NCBI GenBank assembly: GCA_900708905.1
Contig: CAADRB010000005.1
Span: 1,788,573 to 1,852,572, forward strand
Length of the DNA: 64,000 nucleotides
Direction of reading: 5' to 3'
Source: Hymenolepis diminuta
Taxonomy: Eukaryota > Platyhelminthes > Cestoda > Cyclophyllidea > Hymenolepididae
In this document: positions 1 to 13,991 of the stretch, one piece after another
Position numbering within the stretch: the stretch's first letter is position 1
How the letters are laid out: each line of letters begins with the position of its first letter
Translations under genes and position numbers: made by a program
Notes under the pieces: generated by a model
Seen by the model: the letters and a program-made list of their open reading frames with translations, nothing else
Database searches by the model: none
What the model was told of the DNA's origin: nothing

Positions 1-136
1 ATTGTATTTTAATGTAATGTGTTGATATTAATTTTTTGGGCTCTTTTAATTCTTTCCAGCAATTTTGGACATTTAATAATATGTTTCTTTCTAATTTTAG
101 ATCTATTTTTGGAATAAAGAAATAACTAGAGGTGGA
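1..136 (+). promoter_or_regulatory. 5' flank and splice acceptor of the TBL1 gene
   Basis: A pyrimidine-rich tract ends in an AG at 99-100, 36 bases before the TBL1 start codon. Bases 101-136 are then a short 5' UTR. The acceptor could join an upstream 5' UTR exon outside the window or receive a trans-spliced leader. There is no in-frame stop between the acceptor and the ATG at 137. The ATG is chosen because the protein from it ([16 protein letters not shown]) matches the N-terminus of animal TBL1/TBLR1. Confidence 0.5.
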
Positions 137-3100
137 ATGAGCTTTACTTCGGATGAGGTTAACTTCCTCATTTACAGATATCTGCAGGAAGCAGGTTACT
201 GTCATTCGGCCTATCTCTTTGGATTAGAAAGTGAAATTAGTCAGTCGAATGTGGATGGCTCCTTAGTTCCCCCAGGATCCCTTCTCTCGCTAATTCAAAA
301 GGGTCTCCAATACACTGAGGCTGAAATCAGTATTGGAGAAGATGGCAGTGAAAGAGTCGTGGAATCCCTCTCCCTAATCGATGCCGTTGTTCCCGACGTA
401 ATCGAAAAGCGGAAAAATTCATTACGTCAACAACAGCAGCAGTCTCATCATTCTACTGCTGCATCGAATTCTGCCAACACTGGCAACCAATCACAACAGT
501 ATAATAGTACGTCTAACTCTGTACCTCCTAATAGCAGCGGTGAAGGAGGGGGTGGCGGTGGCAGCGGTTTTAATTCACATTTGCCTCCTGCAGCCTCTTC
601 GACCTCTAATAATGAATCTGTAAATACCCCCACACCGATGGATAGTGAAAATACCGTGGCTAACAGCAGTAGTATTCTCCTTTCTAATAACCTCCCCACT
701 GGAACTCCCACTGTCTCCCAATCTCAACATCCTGGCTCCTCATCACAAAATGCCGTCTCTGCTGTTTCACCACCCTCTGGTAGTCCTCTAAACGCCGCCG
801 CTGCGGGACATCTCCGTTGGCCAAATAAAAACTTTGTCGCTGTACAAGACACCCTCCCACCTAACCACCCCGTCTCTACTTCAGTCATCTTACCACAAAT
901 GCACACAAATGGAGATAATGGCCATGGTAAATCCCTCCCTCCCCCCTTACCTCCTCTTGATTAAAAACCGACTCTGGATCCGTGTTTCAATCCTCCATTT
1001 TGTTTCAGCTAATCATTATCGTGGTCACGCAGGGGGAGGCGAAATGGATATAGACAAGATTCCCCATCAGACACCCGGCGTAAATCCTCTTCCCAACGCG
1101 ACATCGGTGCATTCCCCTGATCTAGGTCTCATCCCTGAAGATCGGATCACTGTTTTACGAGGTCACACCTCAGAGGTCTTTATTTGCGCCTGGAATCCTC
1201 GCACTGATATGCTCGCTTCAGGGTTAGTTTCTTGGTTGAATAAGCACACGTTGTGTTTTAAATACGCTGTGCTGCACTAACATTCTGCCAAATAAGCAGA
1301 CTAATGGACGCTAAAATTCTCTGTCACGTGTCCCCATAATTTTTTTCCCATGTTATAAGAATGCGATGGTGAGTACCATCTTTTATCCCTCTTGAATTTT
1401 TTTCAGTCTCTAAATTTTGTGCGCGCTACTTGCCTTACGTCATAACACATCTTCATAGAAAGCCACAGGAATCACGCCTTCACTCATTGATGTGTGTATA
1501 TTTATACTCTGGAAAAGAGGTTTGATTTATTTCTCCTCTTGTTATTTTTTAGTTCCGGTGATTCTACCGCACGAATTTGGAACCTGGAAAACAGTTCCCC
1601 AGCCAACTTCCGCTCCTCTCCTATCATCCTAAAGCATTGCATTAGTCGGGATGGCCAATCTGTTCTTTCTGCGAAAGATGTAACGTCTTTAGATTGGAAT
1701 GTAAGTCCCTAATCACCATCCTGATAGCTACTTTTTTCCTCCTTAAATGAGTTCGTAAATCCACTTTTTTTCTCACTATTATAGTCCGATGGGAGTTACT
1801 TGGCAACAGGTTCTTACGATGGCTACGCCCGAGTCTGGGATACGGACGGTAATTTTCTCTCTGATTTTGAGTTTAAGTAAAGTCCCCTCCCCTATTTGGT
1901 GATCGATTAATTAATGAGCGGTTGTCTGTCTGAACGCGTGAGTTGATCTATCATCAGCTGTGTTAGGCAGTTAACGCAGTGATATGAGGGCTTAGTGTTT
2001 GCTGGCCAGTCAGCACGTCTAGTTTGCTTGCGTTTTCCCCTCTTAGTGCGTTCTTGTGCGCGCTTTCTGGCTCGTTAACCAATCAACGTCTAGAAACCAG
2101 CTTTCATCCATCTCACCTACCCTTCAATCGATGTCTCTCTCCTCTCCCTTTCCCTTTTTGTTAGTGAGATAAAGAACTTGTTTGTCCTCGACTCTACTGT
2201 CTATTTTTGGCCGACTGGATGAGTAATTTCCACTTGTTTTTTCTTGCCTTGTAGGCAATCTGCAAAAGACTTTAGGTCAACACAAGGGCCCCATCTTCGC
2301 ATTAAAGTGGAATCGAAAGGGCAACTACATTCTTACCGCAGGAGTCGATAAGGTGCGTCGCTTATATTCCTTTTCAGTAGTATTTAAATCCTCACTCACA
2401 GGCCTTGGAAAGCCGTAATCGTACGCTACGAGTTTTAAAACTGTATCGCGTTGATTTTAGACTACCATTATATGGGAAGCTCAAACAGGGCAGATTGTCC
2501 AACAATTCGCTTTCCATCAAGGTGAGTAATCAGTTTCTTAAAATTTCCTTTTCTTGAGTCGATTTATGTACCTAATTTTATTCTTTATTCTTCAGCCCCT
2601 ACTTTAGATGTAGACTGGAAATCTGCGGATACATTTGCATCCTGTTCTACAGACACGTACATCTACGTCTGCAAACTCAAAGTTGATACTCCTCTAAAGA
2701 CTTTCAAGGGCCATGGTGTACGTCTATACTCTTTATTGTTTGTTATTTGTCTTAACTTTAAGCCCTTTTGTGTGAGAGGTTGACTTTGTGACCTTCAGAA
2801 TGATGATAGTGAGACTGAATTAACGACTTATTTGTTATTTAATGTGGCTGTCTTAGTATTGTCATTGTTAACACGATCCGCGTTACCATTGTTCTTTCTG
2901 CTATCCTGATTACTTTTTTATGACCATAATTTTCCACCGATGATTGATGGGGCTTGTTACCTTCCGTTTTCATTTTAGAATGCAGTGTTGTAATTGTTGG
3001 GCCACTGTAATAGCCGAATAGACAAGTGTGGCTCTTTTAATTTTCTCAAGTAGTTTGTGAGCAAATTGGTAAAATGGGCGTAGTAGTCTCTGGTTAGTCT

Positions 3101-6100
3101 TAAATACTATTATTATTACTCGTGACAAAGCAAAAAATTTTGGGAACTGGGACAGTATGAGTGAAAGTCAGAGAATTAGGAGAATTTTATTGCTTCACGT
3201 GGGTTTCAGGATCATCGTACTGTTGGTTTTTCTAATCCTAAATTTTGATCACCCTTATCCGTCATATCGGAAGTCTAGATGATATGATTTTATGTGCTTT
3301 CGTAGTACTTTTTCCTGACCGATAAGCAAGGCAAGTCATGACCGCATTAAGAAGCCTCATTATCAAGAACTAACTCTTTTAAGTATACTATGCGATTGGT
3401 ACGAGTTCAATTTTTTTTTCCAACAACTAACCAATCTAAGACAAAAAAAAGATTTAAGTGACGTGGTCTATGCAGACTAGTGGGTTTCATAAACAACGAA
3501 ATCTTGCTTTTCTTTTTCTACTTCAACGCGGTGGTATGGTAAGAGTCGGTCCATCGTATTCGGCTAATTGAGCGCAAGTAATTTTGAATAATACCACTAA
3601 TCAATAAAGATTACTAATATCGTTCATTCCAATACGGATTTATGAAAATTGAACACGATAAAATGTACACAGCTATTGATAAAATTAATGTGTGAAGTAT
3701 GACACCTGGACAAGTGAATGAGCGATATTAACGAATTTAAATGAGTGAGTTTTGATTCGTGGAATGTTGAGTCTTGTATATTTTCTCGACTCAAATGAAA
3801 GAGCATGTGTCGCCAAATCTCTTGCTACTTTCGGATCCATTGTTATTTATTGTTGATTGAATGTGCTTCTGAAAATCGATCGGAAGGCAGATCATGCTTA
3901 TTATGTTGAAGGGAAGCATTTTCCTAGCAGCCGTCTTGGGCAGAGAATTGGAGTCTTGCAGCCTCGTTGAAGAGGAGCTCGAATTCTGCTACTCCTCTCT
4001 TGGTAATTTTTAATCGATTCGGTTGGCCATTTGCTGGATATGTGCCAATTGGCGTTTGCCCTTTCTCTTGATTTATGTGGTATAAATTTCGGCCACCTGG
4101 ATTCTTTCTATAACCGACTTGTAAAATGTTCTGTTAAGTGTGTGGAGTTCCGATAGATTTACGAGGGTTATGCACCATGCCATGTGTATTGCAATCGCAT
4201 AAACGGTAAATTAATCCATTACATAATATTCTGCGTAATTTTAATAAGAGAATGTAAGTTGATGCTATTGTATCATTTTCGCATGCTTGTTAAGTTCATT
4301 CACCAACCTTCAGTGTTTGTTGAGTTGGTTTTGAAATGTAAACTCTCAATTTCTGTGCTACTTATTTTGGCGTAAATCACTCTGGTGCTGACCGAAGTAT
4401 TTCCTAGTGCAGCCAAACACCAACTGATGGTGTGTAATTCCAAGACAGTCACGAGAATTATGTTCCACTATATGTACCGTACATCAATCCATCACCTTTG
4501 TGCTACCAGAAAGGATGTAATCACGTCAATGTCCGTGTGTTGTCATGTCAGAAATCACCCCAAAAGAGGCGAACGTGTAAGTAGCAAACTGGAAGAGCTA
4601 TGTGGGACTTTTTAGTTCCCCTCCCTCTTGCGCACTTTGTTGCGCGCGTATAGGTCGATAGACCCGTGTCGAGCTAAATATAGCAACAGCAAGCTGGCTA
4701 ACTAGCGCCATGGCGTGTGGTGTTGTACGTGCTGGCGGGCTGAGCGCTCAGTATTAGCGGACATCTGCAACGTAAAAGCAACGATACAAATTTTCTAACG
4801 TGCAGCAGTGTGGAATGTCTGTTTTTAGCCCTGCGCAGTGCGGCAGGTACGTCCGTGTATCCCACTCGTGGCCTTGGTTTCTATAGCACCGCACCGCCCT
4901 ACAGACTGGAAAGATGACGTATTGTAGTGATTGTACTCTTTCAGGGCACTAGACAGGACAGTAGGATAGAAATCTCCGGTATGGAGTACACAAAGCGGTT
5001 TGAAATCGGGTTAAAAGAATGGAGGCGTTATAAGACCATTTGGTGACGATCTTGCATGAAAGTTCAGATAAATGTATATTTCTTGATTTGGCACGTTCAA
5101 ATTCATTAAGAGTTCTGAGTTTATTACACTCTTGGCATCTAGTATAATTAATGTCATTCATGTCACATAAAATTAGACAAGCGGGAAAATCGACTCTAGT
5201 AGATTGAATTAATGCAAATCTGTAGATGAAAATGAAGGTCGATATTACAACCATTCTTCTAAATTGGTTTTCCGCTGAGTGAAATTCAACCCTGCAATTA
5301 GAAATCGACTTGATATATGCGGATTCTAATTATAAAATTTCGAGGGTCCCTTCGTTTGTTGCATAAGGGATTGGAAGCTATTTTTCTCCTTGTTAGCTCA
5401 TTTCCTTAAAGAGGTTGATAAGTAAACTGTATTTAAACATTGGATTGTTAAAATGATCGAATATTAATGGGAGAGGTTTCGTTGTTTTTCCGATGATAAG
5501 TTTTGAATGTTCTTTTCACGAAAGTTGTCCGTGTTTTTTATTCTACTTCAGCAGTAGAATAACTATCGTTTTCCATTTTTAGGATAACAGGTTGAAACTA
5601 GAAGTGGACATAAATTATAATTATTACAATCAAAAGATATCAGTGCTTTTCTATGACTAGTTAGTGACTGCTAGGATGCTTAAACTTACAGTAAAATAAA
5701 GTCTAGCATTTACTTTTAAATAAGTTCCAGTATGTAGGGTCTATCAGTAGTTTGCCGATGAAGTACCGTAGTGTGCTTCTATCCCCAGGCCAGTAAACAA
5801 TGAGATCAGGCACGTGATGATGTTAAGGCTCTTATATGTGTTTTAGTGACTCATCTCTCAACGTAGGTGATCGGAATTAAGGGCAGCAATGCTGGAGGAA
5901 GTTAAATCACCTGCGCAATTAACCAATTTTAAGGATCTCTTCTTTTAAGAAAGTTCGGAAATAAAATGCTAACAAATTGAATTGACGAAAATCGTCATAA
6001 AAGCTAGAATAATTTATATTTGCCATCAATGTGAGCGATCGTCACGCCACTGAACTGAGTGATATATGAGTTTCATAATTTGGGATTTTTGAAAAAAATC

Positions 6101-9100
6101 TTTCTATCCAATTAATATTTTTTATTTGTGTGAGCTATTAGAGTTAACTATTCCTGTCAAATCAACGGGTAGTGGTTCACACGCCTGTTTGCGAAATCAG
6201 AAGTTAGGAATTCGGTGAATACTCTGTCATCCGCACTGGTTAAGTCCGACTACTAAAGGGAGTGGCAGGATTCGAGTTTCTCACCGGGGAGGCTCCATAG
6301 TTAATGCACTCTCACCCGAGATGGTTATTGAAACCGCTTCCCAAATGAGCTTGGCAGTTATTGTTATTACCAAACCGAGATACTCAATATGATTTAGCCT
6401 CGTTTAAATTTTTCTAGGCAATTGTGTATTTCCAGTGAATTTTACCGATTTAATTTCATGGCATTTAGCAATGGCAGAAAGCGATCATCTGAAGCTTATG
6501 TGTGCCCATTATGTTGTGACGTTAGTGTTTACCTGTTCTTTTTCATATGTTTTACCTAGTGGGAAGTTTAAACACTGTCAGTACTTCCAATCAGGTCCTT
6601 TAAAATTTTTTCCTTTCGAATGAACCATGTATTTTGCGGAATGTGAAATCAAGCAAAGATTTTTTTCAGAACTTGAGAGTTGTAAATGCAGAAATCTTAT
6701 CTTTATCAAATTACATATATTGATGATAAATTCCTACTATAATACAATGTCACCTATATAATTTGGGTCACCCTCTGATTTATACTATGGCTATCGTTGA
6801 TCAGACCCAGAAGAAGAAGACTTGTTTCCAGATGAGGACTTCTCTTCATTCTTTTATTAAGAATATGCTATATCTTATCTAGCGGCATATTGATGGTGGG
6901 ACTTCATTCTCAGTTATGTGCATATAAGAACAGTGCTGAAGGGATGAATTCCTCTCATAGTTTTCGTTTATATCTACTGCTAACTTTTGATTTCGAAATG
7001 TATCAGGTAATATGTTTGAGAATAATGACTGTCGTTATTATTCACTCACTTTGCCTTTAAAACCTCTTTTCAATGTGTAAAATATACCGCTTCTTCATGT
7101 CAAGTAACAATGCGACTATCAAGTTCTGTAACTTGGCTTGCTGATTCTCCAACTGACGTTTTAATTCTCTTTCCTCTTCCTTTGACTTTCAGAACGAGGT
7201 AAATGCTATAAAATGGGACCCCAATGGCGAACTCCTAGCCTCCTGTTCCGATGATCGGACCCTCAAAGTGTGGGACATGAACAGCGACGAGTGCATCCAC
7301 GACTTGCAGGGCCATGCCAAGGAGATTTACACAATCAAATGGAGTCCTACTGGCCCGGGCACCGCTTATCCTAATGCCCAACTTTGGCTTGCTAGGTTCG
7401 TTCTCTCTATGATAAAAAAATCGTGTTTCTTGTGTGTATGCATGATGTCCTAATGCGTGTGACGCAGGTAGCAGATGTGCGATGATGCGAATGATGACCT
7501 AGTTTCTCCTAGTTTGAAGTCCTGTGTGTGTGCGTGTGTGCGTGGCACACGAAATGAGTAATTGCTTTGGCTTTGTGCAGATTAGACTTGGAGAGAGAAA
7601 TCTAGGTGAACTGATTTCAGACCTCTATGTGCCGGTGGCGTAGTGATCAGCATGGAGGTCTTTCAAATCAGGAAAGTAAGCAGTTAGATATCTGATTTTG
7701 TCTCCTAGCTACCCCTCTTATGTCCACCCGTCTTGAATGAATGGGTTTATTAGCAGGTTTTGAAGAGAGAGCATGGACACAATTCTTAGGAGATGAAGTG
7801 GTCAACTGTGTTGTGGATTACTATAATGATGCGGGAGTTATATATGTCGTGGAAGGAGATTTAAAGACACGGTCTATCGGACTAGTTATACGATTTGGTG
7901 TAAAGCCATTAGCCCATCAGATCACTCCGAGCTTGGTATTAGTGATTTAAAGCATACAATTAATTCTCACTTGGACGCGGGTCGTCATTGTCGTCGTGTT
8001 GAACTGATTCAAATTAATTTGCTTTCTCAGCTGTATAATAATTTTTATTTCAAGACGAAAATTTCCTGATAGCTATATATTCTGTACAAAGTTGTGACTG
8101 TGGTAGATAGAATATTACTCGACTCATAATCAGACAACGCTATGAACCATCAGGCTGGTTAATACTGGTGGCCTAGTGGAGATGACAGAATGTGAGTTTC
8201 TCATAACGTATGCTTTCAAAACCCTATATGGTCGCTGAAAAGTTTTTCACCGGTGGCGCAGCAGCTAATTTGCTCGTGTGCTACGTCAATGTGTCCAACG
8301 CTCGTCCGGTTATGAGTATGGTCAATCACTTTAGTTAACTCGAGGGAAGGTTGAATGTTTGTCTCTCATTTAATCACCACCAGGACGTCTCAACCCGATT
8401 CAGGGTTCCCTTGAAGTTGAAATCTCTACGTATTGTTTTCTCCTTCACGCCCAGGGTTTTCACATCACATGCTAGTCTTATTTTTTCTAGACGGCTGTAT
8501 TTAATTAATCATTTTCCACCAAACAGTGCCAGCAAGTTAGCTAGGCAACAGATAAGGCGCGCAAGACTGTTGCTCTCGCTTTTTCGCGCGTGTCAAGGTC
8601 ACTTGGGGAGGGGGCGATAGCAGTGGAGTTCCTTATCTCATACACTACACTGATGGTTGGTCGGGCACGTAATTATACAGGGTCGACTTTTGGTTTTAAA
8701 TTTAGCTGGTCCAGTGGGTGTCCTTAAAATAGTTTAAGTAGGCCGATTTGTGGATTGATCTGACTCATCAAAAAGTACGTGGATTGTTGAGTGTCATTAA
8801 ATTAATCGCTGACTTTGCTAGCTCGTGGTTTTAGCGGTCATTGGGTGTTGTATGAGTTAGAAAGCATGTTCATCGACTATCAAATACGAGATTTTCTTTT
8901 GTTAGAGAGGCTCCATCTGAGTAGGAGTTTCTTAACTAGAGGTCCTCGGAAAACATTGCTTTAAAGTTGGGGATGTATTGTGGGTGTTGCTCAGGTATCG
9001 TATCTATTAAGATATAACGATAAAAAATGTAGTATAAAGGTTTTTATAGTTCTAGTCCTTGAATAGCATAATTTCGTATTAACCGATTTGTAAATCAGTA

Positions 9101-12036
9101 GTTGGAATGCAGAGGCACTTGGCGTTTCAATTTGACCATTGGGGATGGGATGGAGAGAAGTATTCGTCATCTCTTCACCTGGTCCGTAGGCGGCCTTTTA
9201 CTTCATTAACCCTAAAATTTATGTTTAAATACATTTATATTGCCACCAAAATGTGGGAAAATCTCGGAGAAATAAATTTCATGACATTCTGTTTCTTTTA
9301 CTACATTATCTAACCATTTATTAAATTTAGTTCAAATGAGTGTTCTTAATGTTTGTCCCTTTGCGAAGCCGCGTACATGTCCGAATTACCAGAAGCTCGA
9401 ATGATATAAAGTCGCAATCATAGGTCAAGAACTGTCGGACTTTCTTGGTCAGGGCTGTCATTCAATTTACGTATTAAGATGTCAGATAGCCATTTAGAGC
9501 TAGATTAGGTAGATAGTGAATTTAAAATATTCTGCGATGCGTTTAAAGTAACCAAATATTCATTTTTTTAGGTAAAAGTGCCCAATTCTTTTGATTCATG
9601 CTGATCAATAATTTAGTAATAACTAAAATAGAGGAAAGTTTCCAAATGGTAAGACACTCAGTGTATTAAAATGAGCGTTGTAGGTCATGTTAAGTTTTGC
9701 CAAAATGGCTGTAAATTTTTCCATTTTGCAAACTTTAAGCTCCCATTTTATTGGGTTTCAGAGTCCTATTTAGAGCGCAATTCTGCATGAAATTTGTTGT
9801 TTTGAATGGGAAATCTTGGCATTGAGGTGTCTTATCAGTATCTTTTCAATAAATTGTTTCGGTTGAGTTTTGATCAGTTAATCAGGGATTGGTGGCAATT
9901 TCATACTGAAGTTATTTCTAACGAAGCTCAGATCGAATTCAAACATTTGAGAGGACTAAAAGAAGTCTTCATAGTCATTCAATTCACGTAACAGTAAATG
10001 CCATTCCAAAATTTTGTAGACCTGATCCTCAAAATCTCTAATTGCACCGCATAAGATGCGAGCTTTTAATTGCACTACATATTATTTAGAGGTGTGAATG
10101 ATAAAAATGTACTATTTTTTAAAAGCACATCACTTGAGTATTATTTTATGATTTTCCCTTACCCTTTCTAGTGCAAGTTTTGACTCAACAGTGCGTCTTT
10201 GGGACGTGAAAACAGGAACGTGTCGACAGACGCTGCAACGGCACACCGAACCCGTCTACAGTGTGGCCTTCAGCCCGGATGGTCGCTACCTCGCTACTGG
10301 TTCCTTCGACCAGTGTGTCCACATTTGGAACGTTGATGTGAGTCAGAGTCTCTCCTGTCCTTTTTCTTTCCCCTTTTGAAGCCAGCTAGTCAGTCTGCCT
10401 GGGCTTGTCTTTTTCTATACCCACGGGTGTTCATATACTGTACGCTTTAGCCATGTAAATCTTTCGATGATGCTCTGCGCACACGGGTATGTAGCCAGAC
10501 AGTCCATATCGTGGGTACCTACTTTGTGCGTCACACACCGTGTTCATATTCACACGTTATGTGGGACTTAGTCATGCATCAAGGGTCCCCCCTGTTCGGT
10601 CTTCTGTGGCCATGAGAAAGGATGGACACCTAGCTAGGGGCCATGGTAGCACTGTTGAATAGTTAGATAAAAATGCTGTCTTTATTAGAAGAGTAGGATA
10701 TAATGACATAGGATAGGATATGCCATGCTGATTCCCCACCATTGCATGGATAAGGAAGAAACGAGTGCTTATCGGAGGATTTCAAGACATTGGATGGATA
10801 ATAAAGGTTATACTAATTATTTCCCGTTTGAAAAAATAATAAAATTTTATAAAAACATCTAAATACATTTGAAGTAGTCCGATTATGGGTGAAGGGTAAA
10901 GAGCAAAGAGAATTGCATTATTTAGTTTATTGGATTTATCAGTTCGTCCATTTTTACTTAACATTAATAGTTACTACTTTATGATCTAGTCTTTCGAAAT
11001 TCAATTGTGATATAATTCCTGGATGAGAGTTCATTTCCACGATAGACAATGCTGATGAAATCTAGATATATTTGTTTCTCCTAGGGGCAATCTATTTAAG
11101 GGGGTAAATGGCTTTGGGAATAAAATTAAATTATCCCAGCCTCTGCAACATTTGAAATTGTCCTTGTCCAATCCTCATCTTTGAGACGAGTCTTACAGTG
11201 GCTAGATAACTAGGCTTATTACAAATACACTGGATAAATTAGCATGTATGCTAGAGGTAGAGAGACAAACCAAAGGGCATCATTCCGCTCTACGTGTAAA
11301 CGCACCTTCTTTGCACACATTATGATGGCGTGCTAGCTAGGTTAGCGACACGCGTAAACGTGCACACAAAAATTGTTTTGCAATTGAGTGAGTGAATCAA
11401 TTTATGCAATCTGTGGTGGTGGCGGTGGTGGTCTGATGGAGCTGCGTTGTTTCAGGTGCTGCAGACAAATGAATTTTAAAAAATCTAGGTAAATGTACCC
11501 ACGTTTAGCTATTTTAGGATAAAGATAAAAATTAACCTCCTGTAAAGTTCTCTGGGGAATTACATGTTCGAGACTGTGATAATAGTTATCGGCTTCGTGT
11601 TCAATCTGAAGATGAGAACTCTTGATTAGTGTTTTCAATTGAGAAATTAGGCGTGTACAATATTCAGCTGTTAACTTAAAGTCATGAGTGACAAATATAA
11701 GAGAAGGGATCGAATGCTTATATTCGGTGGCCGAGCAATAGTTAATACAGAAATGTTAAGTAGATTGTTATTAAAACACGTATCTCTATTTCGGTATTGC
11801 TGACTATTCTTATTCCCCTATTGTAGACTGGTGAGCCGATCAATACTTATCGAGGTACGGGCGGTATCTTCGAAGTCTGTTGGAATTCTCGGGGTGATAA
11901 AGTCGGGGCCAGTGCTTCTGATGGTTCTGTAAGTTTTCTCTTCCAACTACTTACCTCTATAGGACTATCCCCCTTAATCGTCTATTGACGAAATTCCTTT
12001 TGGTTTCAGGTGGTTGTGCTTGACCTACGGCGATAG
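137..12036 (+). CDS. TBL1XR1: TBL1/TBLR1 (ebi-like) F-box-like/WD40 co-repressor subunit
   Basis: The product is a nuclear adaptor of the NCoR/SMRT-HDAC3 complex, which in other animals also recruits ubiquitin-conjugating machinery for co-repressor exchange. Coding exons are 137-926, 1009-1222, 1553-1700, 1785-1848, 2255-2352, 2461-2521, 2596-2717, 7193-7395, 10172-10337, 11827-11928 and 12010-12036. All introns are GT-AG, the phases agree, and the sum is 1,995 bases or 664 residues. A LisH motif lies at about residues 4-36, then an F-box-like segment to about 90 (ending [10 protein letters not shown]). A low-complexity Gln/Ser/Asn/Gly/Pro linker follows to about 307. Eight WD40 repeats run from 308 to the end, with [40 protein letters not shown] and [15 protein letters not shown] nearly as in vertebrates. 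The C-terminus VVVLDLRR matches the family. Human TBLR1 has 514 residues; the extra length is mainly the linker. TBL1X and TBL1XR1 cannot be told apart here; one invertebrate ebi orthologue is expected. Confidence 0.95.
1223..2254 (+). other. TBL1 introns 2 to 4 (small-exon cluster)
   Basis: Introns 1223-1552, 1701-1784 and 1849-2254 separate the exons of WD repeats 1 to 3. All start GT and end in a pyrimidine tract plus AG. I see no other gene or repeat in them. Confidence 0.75.
2718..7192 (+). other. Long TBL1 intron 7 (4.5 kb)
   Basis: Intron between the exons of WD repeats 4 and 5 (GTACGT donor, TTTCAG acceptor). It holds only short open frames without recognisable domains, one degraded SINE-like copy near 6163-6330, and a GC-richer CpG-containing patch at about 4620-4900. 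Confidence 0.7.
6163..6330 (+). repeat. SINE-like dispersed repeat, degraded copy
   Basis: It starts with a box-A-like stretch (GGGTAGTGGTTCACACG). It continues with the family signatures GCACTGGTTAAGTCCGACTA, GAGTTTCTCACC, GAGGCTCC and CTCACCCGAG. The same order of short motifs recurs at several other places in the window, so this is one member of a repeat family. Confidence 0.5.
7396..10171 (+). other. TBL1 intron 8 with SINE-like fragments
   Basis: Non-coding between the exons of WD repeats 6 and 7. The split serine codon AG|T confirms the splice pair. Fragments with the family head (GGTGGCGTAGTG at about 7633, GGTGGCGCAGCAGC at about 8253) and a tail piece (GTGAGTTTCTCATAACG at about 8190) are scattered in it. 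No gene seen. Confidence 0.6.
10338..11826 (+). other. TBL1 intron 9
   Basis: GTGAGT donor after residue 621 and TTGTAG acceptor before [11 protein letters not shown] see no gene or repeat in it; the short open frames have no domain signature. Confidence 0.65.
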
Positions 12037-13991
12037 AAACCGAGTGAGATGCGTTTATTATCGAATCCCGGTTAATCGATTGATGACCTGACTTGATGTG
12101 TTCACCCACCTACTCACCCATCTCGATTCGGCGTCTTTCCATCCATCTTAACTCAGCAGCAGCAGTGTACAACGGTAACAACAGCCTCCGACGATTTGTC
12201 TAACTAATAGTTACAACAACCGCTACCTCTTTTCATACTCCCCATCCCCGCCCTACTTTGACCTTTAATCCCCGGTGTGTGAGGATTGTTCGAATGTGTG
12301 TACGTGTGTGCATGATGTTGCTTTTCTCCTCATCTCAGTGTCTCCCTTTCTTCCATTTGTGTCCCTCCTTTTGTACATGCTTTTCTCCCTCTCTCCTATG
12401 TCCTTTTATGTTAACTCTGTGGCAGTAGCAAGCAGTGTTACATTGGTGGCAGCAGCCAAATTTCTCGCACTGATGTCTATTTTGTCTCTTGGCCAAATCT
12501 ATCTACTCTCTTCTCTCATGCTCGCTTGTTTGTTAGTGAATGAGTGTTTGTATGATTCTGATTCCATACTACCATTGTGTATAGTAGTCCCGTTGCCCCA
12601 CTCTGCGCATATGTTAATTGGCTGCCCTCACCTTCTCTTCCTGTTGCGACCGCCCTCGCTCTATACTGATACTACTACTAATAACGTTACAATAAGGCTA
12701 TTACCTACTACCACTTCTACTATGTCGACCGCCTCGCTGTCTCCTGCGGGTCGATGTAAAATGTTGCTGCCACCACCAGTGCTATATATATGAAAATAGC
12801 GTGAAATCATGCCGCCCTCCTCTTTGTGTATGTATATTAGTTTTTACCACGTATACAGGTAAAACGAAATCTCCTGATGTGGTATGACTTCTGAGTCTCT
12901 TGTTTGAATTTGGGCAGTGGCACCTTTGTTGTACGATAAAGTTGGAAGTCTGGGTTGGGGTGATTAGTACATACCTTAGTAGTATTACTTTTCAAAAGTG
13001 CAGGAGAAGTAAGTTTGGTTTAATTTGGCAGGGTGGGGTGGTTTTGGTGCTGATTTTTTACTATTTAGGATTTGGTAAGTAAGAAAGCTAATGCATTTTA
13101 GATGTTCGAATAGGGTGAGAGTGATGTACGAATGTCACGGAAGTCCCAATTTAACGACTCACTCATCGGGCAGTGTATGCCAATAGAGATTCTTAGAAAG
13201 CAGTTAATATGGCATATGACATTTTAACAGCTCTGGGTTAATGACTAATTATTAACGTTTTATGCCAGATTACCGTAGCTTGCCAGAAAGGTCAATAATA
13301 TAATTTATTTATTTGGGCGATTGGTAGATATGCCTCATTTAACGACGAGTTTAAGGGGCAATAAGTCCCAGATATGCAAAAATTTCTTTAATGAAATCCC
13401 TTTTTCGAAACGATGTCTTCATTTTTATGTTAATGCCTTAGTAAGTTCACAAAATAAGCCTTGATTTGATGGAGAGTACAGAATTACATGAATGCATATA
13501 TTTTATTTCATTCAGAGTTTTAAATCGGATGGCTGTTTACTAGAGCAAGCCTAATACTTATTTAAGAATTTCATCCGTTTACAAATAGAGGCTGCAGGAT
13601 TCCCCTTCAAGAATAAGAAAGATCATGAAACCAGAAGACTACCTATCGTAATTTTGTTTGTTATGTGAGAGCAGACTATTTTACTAAGGAGAAGAGTCTA
13701 ATTATTGGAAATTAATATTCAAATACAATTTAAGCTTGAAATTAGAGCTCAGTATTTCATATGTATCAAAATATATTGATATTTTATGCATATTTTTTCA
13801 TACATCCCCCTTTGAATCATGCTCATTATTATAAAACAATCATTCGAAACTTGTATTCCCTGTAAAAACGTTTCAATTTGTCAATATCTAAATATACTTA
13901 TTATAGTTACATTAAAAGTGGTCGGCTGAGAACCTCTAAATACAACATGTACTATTTGTAGATAATGAAATGATGAAGTGACCATCGTATT
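12037..13991 (+). other. TBL1 3' UTR and intergenic DNA
   Basis: The first 750 bases after the stop are pyrimidine-rich with CAG, ACT and AAC triplet runs, typical of a 3' UTR. I could not find a convincing AATAAA hexamer. A 172-codon open frame at 12275-12793 is low in complexity and has no domain, so I treat it as chance. From about 13100 the sequence is AT-rich with nothing recognisable. Confidence 0.5.

Noticed and set aside
448..711. Minus-strand frame opposite TBL1 exon 1
   Set aside because: Shadow of the low-complexity coding sequence; its Leu and Pro runs are antisense of Gln, Asn and Gly codons.
4385..4615. 76-codon plus-strand frame in TBL1 intron 7
   Set aside because: No recognisable domain and no conserved splice context; typical length for a chance frame.
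12275..12793. 172-codon open frame after the TBL1 stop
   Set aside because: Pyrimidine-rich, low-complexity translation without a domain; most likely TBL1 3' UTR.
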